Assembly (NCBI GenBank): GCA_020726505.1
Contig: JAHLEZ010000002.1
Span: 930,001 to 994,000, forward strand
Source of the DNA: Leptodontidium sp. MPI-SDFR-AT-0119
Taxonomy: Eukaryota > Ascomycota > Leotiomycetes > Helotiales > Leptodontidiaceae
Length of the DNA: 64,000 nucleotides
Direction: 5' to 3'
Within the stretch, counting starts at the first letter, position 1; every line of letters begins with the position of its first letter. The notes below the pieces were generated by a model. The model was not told the DNA's origin. It did not search any database and saw only the letters and a program-made list of their open reading frames with translations. Both the position numbers and the translations under genes were made by a program. Positions 55,605 through 64,000 of the stretch are shown here, one piece after another.

Positions 55605-56954
55605 ATGGATCTACGCGGGCAACGATTCGAGATCAATCTCTCCGATGATGACGAGCAGCCGAATGTCGGCTCGAGTATCCCTTCAAATGCATTCCCCTCA
55701 ATATCGTCTCCCTTCGTGGGGGATATCAAGGAACGCGAAATCGCCGCGCCTCCTTCAGCGCCCAAGATGAAGACCACACCTACTGGCTTTCCCGAGCACA
55801 AGAAGCGCACGAAGATCTCAGCTTTCAAACAGCAGAGAGCTGGGTCTGCGAAGCCTGTGGCTGCAGATACTCCTAATGCCTTTGCTTTGCGACAGCCGCC
55901 AACTAATCCCTCTTCACTGACACAGAACACATCCAATATGGACAGCGAACGTCGGCAGATAGATGAGGAGAATCGGCGGAGACTGGCTGCCATGTCAGCA
56001 GAAGAAATTGAGGAGGAACGGAACGAACTTATGGCAGGGCTGAATCCAGCCCTACTTGAGATGCTTCTCAGAAGATCGAATTTGGACGAAGGCAGAGGCG
56101 ATACTGGGATCGATCCCCCTACAGCCCCAATAAAGGAAAAGGAGAAACAGATCGGAGGATCAGAACCCCCACACGAAGCAACTACACAGAGAGACTCAGA
56201 AAGCGTACCAGCCCCCAAACCAGCAGGGAAACGAATCGACCCCGCCAAATCCGTCCGATTCGAAGACGACGACAGCGAGCCCGCAGAACCCATAGGTCTC
56301 CAGCCAGCATCCTCATCCCAAAGCGATCCCCTCCCCGAAGACGTCCACCCCTCAATGCACTTCCCAACCGCCCCATCCGTCCCAGACCTCGACCCCTCAG
56401 ACCCCTCCTTCCTCGAAAATCTGCACAAGAAATACTTCCCCAACCTACCAGCCGACCCTTCGAAGCTCGCCTGGATGGCACCAATACCCACACACGGTTC
56501 TATCGCAGACCAAGAGTCGCCGTACTACCCTTCAAGTCAAGGCCTCTCAGCTTCAGCTCTCCGTTTCGATTTCAGGGGTGGCTTACTACCACCCAGGATT
56601 GCTAGAGCGGTACCGGTAACGAAGGGTCTGCATCACCACGGAGAAGCACCCGAGGCAGCGGGGTATACGGTGCCTGAGCTAGCGAGACTTGCGAGGTCTG
56701 CGTTTCCGGCGCAGAGGTGTATGGCGTTCCAGACGCTGGGGAGGCTGCTGTACAGATTGGGGCGAGGGGAATGGGGAGGGCCAGACAGTGAGATTACGAA
56801 GGGGTTGTGGCAGTGTGTGGAGGGAGGGAAGGTTATGGAAACGCTGGAAGAAGCTTCTAGTGCCGAAGGTGGGCATCAGGGTAGTAAGGTATATGCTGTG
56901 GAGGCTATTTGGCTGTGGCAGAAGGGAGGTGGAAAGGTTATGAAGGCATTTTGA
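55605..56954 (+). CDS. RBA50: RPAP1/RBA50-like RNA polymerase II assembly factor
   Basis: Cytosolic factor that helps assemble RNA polymerase II before nuclear import. A single exon of 449 residues, close to yeast Rba50 and much shorter than metazoan RPAP1. The N-terminal RPAP1 region includes RRLAAMSAEEIEEERNELMA, then GLNPALLEMLLRRSN, at about residues 125-165. A Pro/Asp-rich linker is followed by the RPAP1 C-terminal signature FLENLHKKYFPNLPADPSKL and LSASALRFDFRGGLLPP. The rest is an alpha-helical tail (YTVPELARLARSAFPAQRCM). The ATG at 55605 is the first in the frame. Confidence 0.9.
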   Translation: MDLRGQRFEINLSDDDEQPNVGSSIPSNAFPSISSPFVGDIKEREIAAPPSAPKMKTTPTGFPEHKKRTKISAFKQQRAGSAKPVAADTPNAFALRQPPTNPSSLTQNTSNMDSERRQIDEENRRRLAAMSAEEIEEERNELMAGLNPALLEMLLRRSNLDEGRGDTGIDPPTAPIKEKEKQIGGSEPPHEATTQRDSESVPAPKPAGKRIDPAKSVRFEDDDSEPAEPIGLQPASSSQSDPLPEDVHPSMHFPTAPSVPDLDPSDPSFLENLHKKYFPNLPADPSKLAWMAPIPTHGSIADQESPYYPSSQGLSASALRFDFRGGLLPPRIARAVPVTKGLHHHGEAPEAAGYTVPELARLARSAFPAQRCMAFQTLGRLLYRLGRGEWGGPDSEITKGLWQCVEGGKVMETLEEASSAEGGHQGSKVYAVEAIWLWQKGGGKVMKAF

Positions 56955-57783
56955 TTAGAGGTTAGATAGGTTGGATGATTGATACCATGAGAATTTGATT
57001 CGTATATAAGCAAACTTATTGTCTAGTTCGTATCACTCTTCTTCTGGCCATCAGTTTTCCTGGCAAGACCAAGCTACGCTCCACCCCCCCTTTTTTTTTT
57101 GGCGGCTTACAACAGTTTGATCTCTTCTCATGTCCAAAAGTTATTTATGTGACAGTCGAAGACTGTTGAAGTACACTAATTCACATTCGAGCCGTGGGAG
57201 AAAGGATTTACCTTTGCTTTGCCACCATAGCACTTTTAGCGCCATGAGTGCTGTGAGTGCTCCGAGTGCTACCAGTGCCGAAAACACATCAAGCGCTTGG
57301 AGCCTCCCGAGCAACGCCAGCCTTTATCTCACGCCATAAACTCAGATCCAATCATCAAACAAGTCACAAGTACAAAAGCAACACGAGCAAGTGATGCACG
57401 TTCAATATGCTTCCGATTTGGATGGAGAATAACCTACGTTGGTAGGTACCGAGCAAGCACTCTATGTGTCCATCGCCCCAACCAGCCTGCGATGCCCCAG
57501 TAAACAAGCCGCTTATGCCAGAAAAACCACAGAAGCAAAAGTATACCAATCGGTGTACTTGTTTGCTTTCCTGCCTGCATGCTCTCCATTCCTCCAGAAT
57601 CAAAAAAAAAAAAAAAAGAGTACATGCCAGAATGGGATGGGATATCATCGCTGAGTTGCTCGTTCTTGCCGTCGTTCATGTCGTAAAATCACCACCCTTT
57701 CTTACTCCGCTGTTCCCGCTTCCCCTTTTGTCTCCCCCCTACTTGTACAATATAAATCGCCTTCTGGGAGATGCATTGAAGCT
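56955..57783. other. Intergenic, between convergent genes
   Basis: 0.83 kb between the RPAP1-like gene and UBP2. It has a C7-T10 tract at 57084-57100 and a 15-base A run near 57603. No gene seen. Confidence 0.55.
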
Positions 57784-60700
57784 CTACCAAGCATTTCCGT
57801 TGGGGTCGACTGCAATCCCATTGCCGTTGGTGTTCGCGTTTCCCCATTCGCTGCTAACGGGAGGCTTGGGTCGTAGCGGTCGAGGCTTGACATGCTCAAC
57901 GTGTCGATAGTTCTCGTTATCCTCATCAACCTCGTTCACGACACCGTCCATTTGTCCATTCCAGGTCTCTACCTCGACGGGAATCTCCTGGACTTCTCTG
58001 CACACAACATCCACCAGCTCCTTCAACTTGTGTGTTTGGACATACACAAGATAATAAGGTGTGCCATCGGCTGAGCCCGTCTGATCGAAGATTCTCCGAC
58101 GATCCTTGACTTCTGAGACGTGCTCGTCGTTGTATTCGCGCCAAATATCATGCTCGAAGTCGTAGATGTAGACCCAATAGTGACCACCACCAGCCTCGCC
58201 ACGATGGATGAAGACAGAGTGTAGCTTATATTCGTATTCGCGCATGTCAGTGAACTGCTCCTTGAGACTCTTCTTCAGACTATCGATCTGCTTGCTAATT
58301 TGCTCAAGCTCGGAAGCTACTTGGGAAATCCGGTCCTCCAGAGCTTCGGGAAGTTCAGGAGGGACCTCGATACCCTCAATTTCTTCTTCTTGGAGTGCTG
58401 CGACAAAGTCTTTGACCGCAAGAAGAGCATCTGGGACGTTGATGTCTTCCTGACTGTTTTTCAAAGCTGCCTGTCTGGCTTCCAATGATCGTAGCTGGGC
58501 CTTCCATTTCCATGTCTCACGACGGCGCCGCATGACCACGGATTCTGGATCATCGCTAGCCACATATCTGTCCATGTATATGGTTTCAGGAAAAGCGACT
58601 GGCGTGCGGTTCTTGTATGAAGTCTGTCGCACAGGATCGAAGTCTGTACGCTGAATCTGGATTTGGAGGATCCGAGGCAGCTTGCTAATCGAGAAGTGCT
58701 GTGGGCATTTCTTATTCTCCACCTCGACATACTGCTCGTCGTAAATAACATCGATCGCTTCGTAGAGATCTCTGACATCGCCTTCCTTTCCGGGGAAAGC
58801 AATAATGGTAGGCCATGCTTCTACCTTTGTCTCCGTGGAGTGTTCTTTCTCAGTGTATGTAGTGTTTGCGCCGAAGAACGTGTCTCTGATTATGTCGATC
58901 TGCTCTCCAGATCCTTCCTCGAAGCTAGTTGGCTTGATAGCACATTGCAGCCGAAAGGTAACGTTTCCGATAACTTCAGTCACGTCTTGCTGCGTCCCAA
59001 ACCTCCAAAGCTCATCATCGGCAGCAAGATCTTTGGATTCAGTCGTGGAAATGACCAGCCCAGATTTGTTGCGTGGTGGGATTGGGGGCGGCTTCTCGGG
59101 CGGGGTTAGAGGCTTTGATGTTTCATCGGTGACATCCTCACCGTTAACCATCACAGTGTCTGTGTCTATGGTTGCATCGACTGTTGAGACAGTTAAGGAC
59201 TTTTTGTCACCACTGGTTGGAACCTGGTCCATATCCACAAGCGTCGCCTCACTGCTATCATCACGAGCCTCCACATTGTCGACAGGATTATCGATCATCT
59301 CAATATCATCCTCGGGTGCTTTTGAAGAAGATGGAGGAGTTAAAGGTGTTGGGGGAAGTTGAGGACCAAATACAGGAGCACCCATGATCGCGGCAATGTT
59401 TGGTGGACCTGATGGACTGCTGATTGATTTGCGTCGCTCGAGAAACTCCCCCTCCTTCTCCGAGCTGAAGAGTGTTAATTCTGCCAGTTCTTTGGTAGGT
59501 CTGACCGAGCGCGACGACGCTGTTTTGAGATTCTCAAAGAGATTATGGAGTTCATCACCGACTAGGGGTCAATCAGCATGATTCAATCACTCAGAAAATT
59601 GATTTACCTACATTTCTGTGCCTTGACGATCTCGGGTTTATCGACAATGCGTCCACCAACACGTTTGGTCTTCAGATTTTCCTCGCTTAGTGTCATTCGA
59701 TGGCTCTTGAAGTCTATCACCATATCCCGCACTGGCTTAATGGTGTAGTAGTACTGAAGTAAGCTGTTGAGATAGCAGGTATTGCCGATATTATCGAGGC
59801 CGACTGGCTCAGCTGTGCTGGCGTGCACCACAGCATTGGGGTCATTGAGTTTTCTTAGCAAGAAGATGCTCTGTCTGTGCAAGGCAATTGTGCGCAGGGC
59901 TTCTGCAAAGCTGTCTTTAGATCCAGATGGTGCTCCACTCGAAAGACTCTGGTAGTAAGTAAGAACTGTCTCATCAGGGAGACTGGGCCCAGGGCCGCCA
60001 ATCTGCAGTCTATTGTAAGCTTCACTGATACCCAAAGCAAACTCTCCATTGCCTGTCTCCATTTGTGCCGCTGCGCTCTGGATGGTAAAATCTTCTGGAC
60101 GCCGGTTGGCAATGACCCGTAGAGCCCGTGCAACTCTGACTTTGTCACCGTCTAGGGACTGCAAATGATTAGCTCGACTTCTGCACACATAATAGTCATT
60201 CTACTTACCAATGAAATCGCAGCTGCTTCAATGCTATCAGAAGCAGTGTCCGCCGTAACCTCCAAGAACTCAAGAGCTTCTTCAAAAGACATAGTGTTAT
60301 CTTTAGCAAGTGCCTCGATTGCCTCGCTGTTTCGGTGTTTGGCAATGATGAGCAGGCGGGCCTTGGCGTCTTCTTTCTGCCGTGGCGCTGAGGCTATGCG
60401 TGACTTGTAGACACCCATGATGTGATCATCACCCTCTTTTGTTGCTGGGTCTAAACCGAAAAATTTGAAGGAATCTTCCAGTTGCTTCAATCCGTACTCG
60501 CCTAAAGAAACAGCCATTGTCACCTTCATTTGAAGGTCTGGACTTTTACGACCCGTCGCGAGATCTTCCAAGCAGTCGAAGTAGTATGGCTTGTTCGTTG
60601 GATCGCATGAGCATTGTCGATCATATGCCCAGCTCAGATAATCATCAGTGAATGTCTCCACAGCCCCTAGACTCTTGTAGTAAGGATGCTCTTCCGACTC

Positions 60701-61837
60701 CAGATTAATGGTCCTGGATCTCAAGGGATAATCAAAGTATCCAAGACTTCTCTCAATATCCTTGAGGGCCGGTACTGGTCTGATCACCACCTTCATGTAT
60801 TGAGGGTTTTGTTCTGACAGGGGTAGATTTTGAATCAAAACGTCTATCTCAAAGATGACATCTTCAATGTATTCGATGTTCTCTTTCGTCACGACGGGAA
60901 GTTGCCAAAACCCATTCATACCCTCCTGTAAGATCATGTGTCAGTTTCGCTCCAAATATATTTTCTTTGGGGCTTACTTCAGGAAGCTCTGCTGGTTCTT
61001 CTATCATCCTGAAACCAAGGGTCTCAAAGAGGTCATTACACTCATCTCCAAATGCTATTACGAACTTCTTGTTTCGCTTTGCAATTTTCTTGAGGGTGGT
61101 GGAGTCTCTGGCGGCTTTGGCATCTGTGAGGTATGATCGCAGGTACCATAAAGACGAAAAGGGTCCAGCTGGCTCAACACCCTCATATCTCGCAGGATCC
61201 CTGGCGATCTCCTTTCGCCCACGCGTCTCGAGTCTTGGTCTGTCGGTGATCATATCAACCAGGGATTTACCAAGCCGCGGTGACGATATTCTAATGTCCA
61301 GAGTTGCAGGACATTTTGTTCCAGTACACAAGAATCGATGTGCCTCTATCAGGTGATCATGTTTGTTCACGCCGAACTTGTCTCTGTGTTCTTTCCCAGT
61401 AATAGACTCCTGAAGGCGGAAGTGATGCAGGGGGTTTTCGTTGTCCGACTGGTTGCATGGCGTCTGGAAGTCCTTCCGCCGCGAGTAATCCACATTGATC
61501 TTGTAATGATAGCGGCATTTATTGCAGTACGCTGCGACTTCGTACGAGGTATCTGCATCTGGTTGCTCGTCGTTGGAGACTGGGGCGCGCGTCTGCTCCT
61601 TTGCCATGAGCGTATGTCGACATGCTTGAGGGTGCTGGGCATCCCAGAGTCCCTTCCTCCACTTGGGCGCCGGATCTGCCAACAGATTCTTGCCGTAGCT
61701 CTTCTTTGGGTCGTAGTCCAGGAGATCGAGGATGAGTCTGGGGGCAGTCTTTCCTACAAGAACCGTGGATGTCAGCTGTAGTATTTCAGTTTCAAGCGGA
61801 AAGGATTCATACCTGGACCCAGGGGCAGTTTGTCCAT
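57784..61837 (-). CDS. UBP2: Ubiquitin carboxyl-terminal hydrolase UBP2
   Basis: Large deubiquitinase that acts on K63-linked chains and counters Rsp5-type ligases. Exons 61837-61813, 61753-60978, 60925-60209, 60158-59612 and 59561-57784 join in phase to 1280 residues, close to yeast Ubp2 (1272). An N-terminal zinc-finger-like Cys/His region has YCNKCRYHYKINVD and CTGTKCPATLDI. The central UBP2-specific region includes SEAIEALAKDNTMSFEEALE. The catalytic Cys box LDNIGNTCYLNSLLQYYYTI has its Cys at about residue 634. The His box GGGHYWVYIYDFEHD has its His at about 1149. A long inserted Ser/Thr/Asp-rich loop separates the two catalytic boxes, as in the family. The first exon encodes only eight residues and a split codon. 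Confidence 0.95.
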
Positions 61838-62508
61838 CTTGCTCAACTCAAAGTCACCACTTCCGTTCGATACTTTAGGTTGGCTCAAATAGAGGAACAG
61901 CCTTGCGATGTCGTAGGCGTTGCCTTCGAGCAAGAGGTGCAACCACGGGAGGGTCGGCCGCTAGCTTGACTCCTTGAACGCTAGGCTCTTTTGGTACAGC
62001 TTGTTAGTTTGCTCACGTGACTTTTATAGGGGACTAAGGTGAGACCGTCCTTTGTCAAAGTGGCAAGAATAATACAGCACTTTTAATCGACTTTTAAAGT
62101 GTCAAAGTTGTCAAGGTTGAGCCAATAACCGGTATGAGGAAAGTGGGCTAAGAAGAGGAATACAAGGCTTCAAGCTCCATGGCATTACATTCACATGGTG
62201 TGCCCCCCGGATTAGTTGTCTGGTGCTGACGATAGTGTCATTGCTGCTTTTGCGGACCCAGATGATTTAACAATTATTAAGCCAATAAGAAAGCTCTATT
62301 CCCAAATCAAATTTATCAGTTGTCTTGACATGAGACCCTAAGGACAGGCCTCGAGACACAAACAATGTCCTAAAATTACCCCAGACATTTAAACTGGTAA
62401 ATGGATGATAGGGCCGAATCACCACCTCAATAAACCTACCTAAGTACTTAATCCCAATGAGTTGCCCGCACCGAACCTACAACCACAGGTGACTAGATAT
62501 CAGAACCT
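61838..62508. other. Intergenic, UBP2 upstream region
   Basis: Upstream flank of UBP2. No gene seen. Confidence 0.5.
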
Positions 62509-62799
62509 CTAATCCGCATTGTATTCTAGATGAACGAATTTGGCTTCGCGTCGGACTACTTGAACAAGCTCCCACTGTGAACATGCTATCAATTTGCGAA
62601 GCAAACGCCGCCTGGAGACGTAGACGGACAGCATGATGGTGAGCCCGATGAATACGAGCGCCGCTCCTGCGAGACCAACAGCAGCTTCCCAGCACTGACC
62701 AAGAGGAGGTTCAAGACTACATCTCGGAAGATTTGAGGTTGTGCATATAGGCTACGACGTGGGCGTAGAAGCAATGGGGTTTAAAACCGGAGTTACCAT
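62509..62799 (-). CDS. Possible 81-residue single-pass membrane protein
   Basis: Exon 2 (62751-62509) has a protein-like pattern. A short Cys-containing stretch (PICTTSNLPRCSLEPPLG) leads to one hydrophobic helix (AAVGLAGAALVFIGLTIML). A positive stop-transfer patch (SRRRLLRKL) and an amphipathic tail follow. The only workable start is the ATG at 62799-62797, joined by a 45-base GTAACT...GTAG intron. The first coding exon would then be just the start codon. Without splicing, an in-frame TAG lies at the acceptor. I recognise no family. The membrane topology argues for a real protein, while the three-base exon argues for caution. Confidence 0.35.
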
Positions 62800-63985
62800 C
62801 GTGTTGAGCAGTGGTAGGCCTTGGGATTTCTGAAGAAAATTATAAGTAAAGCTGGCATAGAACGCAAAATGTGTATCAGAGTGACGAGCGAGATGTAATG
62901 TGGATAGCCCGTAGTACCTAAGACTTGTATAGAATGGCTGTTGCTTGTATATCAAGAATGTACTAGAAGTAGATGTGATGTAAGATAGACGAACATCGAT
63001 TTCATTCCGTACTAGCAAACACTTCTTCCGGTACGGAGGGTAGCGGCTTGTTAGCTTTCCTGCATCATTTCAGCAATTATTTAAATTCAAATTCAAATTT
63101 TCTTTCTCTACTTTCTTGATCTAAGACCAGCGCTAACAGCAAGTGCAATATGTGACTACAAATTTTGATACCCAAAGTAGATCAAAACCATACAATGGGA
63201 GCTGCATGTCGAAGTGGCAGACATAATAAATGGAAAATGGCAATGTTGTGTACTGACCCTCGCATGTCCTACTGGAAGGCGATGGCTAGTACCGGCGACG
63301 TATCGCGCACCATCCACCAAGTGCTAAGCAACACATCTCCATCATCTAAGTGACCTAGACAAGGTGACGTAACATAGTCCCGTACGATACAACGAATAAT
63401 CGACGAATTATGTTCTGGGTTGCGCTTTCGGCGCATGCTGGAGCATAAACTAAAGTGTTGTATAGTACGATCCATTCTGGTCCTGTGGAAGCCACTCGCC
63501 ATTGTCAGCGAGGTATATGAATGAAGTATCGGAATGGAGTCTGTTTGCACCCAGGGGTTCGAAAATTAAATGGGTCATCTCCAGCCCTCAATTCGTGTCT
63601 GAAGAATCAATTGTTGACATCGACTGACGTCTGAAGATTTCTCGGCCGCTAGTTTGCTGGGAATGCTGCTTTGGCAAAGCAGCCTACTTGGTTCGTACTG
63701 AAGCCTTTCTTGTGAAGTAACAAAAAATACACAGGACTTAACAATAATTCCAGTACGTAAAGGGTGCGGACTCGAAGCAGCGCTGTAGTGTTTAGGTAGT
63801 GTAGGAAAGAAATTCTTCACGAACGGAAGTGCTTCTTGAAAATAATACTGCCCGAAGGAGTTTAACTCGGATCTCGAGGCTAGTTCCGCGACCCGAGCTT
63901 CAACGCCAGCAACCTCAAAGTCAACGACGAACGCCCAATTAGACCAATTGTCCACCTGCTGCACTGTACTGCAACTGCAATCAAC
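62800..63985. other. Intergenic
   Basis: 1.2 kb with only short frames lacking ATG starts or domain features, including a 129-codon minus-strand frame at 63575-63964 that starts at GTG. No gene seen. Confidence 0.45.
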
Positions 63986-64000
63986 ATGGCACCAGCAGAT
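63986..64000 (+). CDS. Possible gene start cut by the window edge
   Basis: An ATG in good context (TCAACATGGC) begins a frame MAPAD that runs out of the window. This could be the first exon of the next gene. Too short to judge. Confidence 0.25.

Noticed and set aside
55523..56491. 322-codon minus-strand frame
   Set aside because: Antisense to the RPAP1-like gene. The plus-strand frame has the family motifs.
63575..63964. 129-codon minus-strand frame near the window end
   Set aside because: Begins at GTG, has no ATG, and lacks recognisable features. It is probably the upstream region of the gene starting at 63986.

Overview
The window is nuclear DNA of a filamentous ascomycete (Pezizomycotina). 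The genes carry many short introns of about 45-60 nt with GTAAGT-like donors, CTAAC-type branch sites and CAG/TAG acceptors. The gene content also fits: a hydrophobin, a bZIP-ankyrin regulator, several DUF3328 (UstYa-like) genes, a fungal-type UBP2 and HPC2. A leotiomycete is my best guess from overall similarity, but the sequence alone does not prove it. All exon joins below were worked out by hand from splice sites, reading phase and family conservation.

Left part (1-27.5 kb), mostly housekeeping: eIF2B-epsilon, a SEC14 lipid-transfer protein, prefoldin subunit 3, a ferric-reductase-like flavocytochrome, a mitochondrial carrier, a small membrane protein, RAD54, a hydrophobin, a fungal-specific Pro/Ser-rich protein, SURF6/RRP14, VPS74, and a head-to-head pair of complex I genes (mitochondrial acyl carrier protein and the 23-kDa iron-sulfur subunit). 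A glutamine-rich conserved protein with no visible start codon follows.

Middle part (27.5-44 kb), accessory. After 3 kb without genes comes a frame-broken glutaminyl-cyclase-like gene, a small unknown protein and a bZIP-ankyrin regulator. Then comes the most interesting locus: a secreted precursor with four copies of a short Tyr/Trp motif, one copy per exon (36.06-36.76 kb), followed by five DUF3328/UstYa-like genes (37.3-43.6 kb). This is the layout of a dikaritin-type fungal RiPP pathway, in which a secreted multi-copy precursor is cut up and its cores are cyclised by membrane-anchored UstYa oxidases. Only one of the five UstYa genes reads through cleanly. The others carry in-frame stops or a frame break, and the precursor has a one-base phase conflict at one junction. 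The locus is therefore either recently decayed, mis-assembled in several places, or dependent on unusual RNA processing.

Right part (44-64 kb), housekeeping again: protein-L-isoaspartate methyltransferase (with a GC-AG intron), a small secreted protein, a BSD2-like PY-motif protein, a UQCC2/Cbp6-like assembly factor, the citrate carrier CTP1, HPC2 of the HIR complex, a repeat-rich gene-free stretch, an RPAP1/RBA50-like protein, the large deubiquitinase UBP2, and a possible 81-residue single-pass membrane protein. No rRNA, tRNA, CRISPR or complete transposon was recognised, although tRNAs were only searched for by eye.
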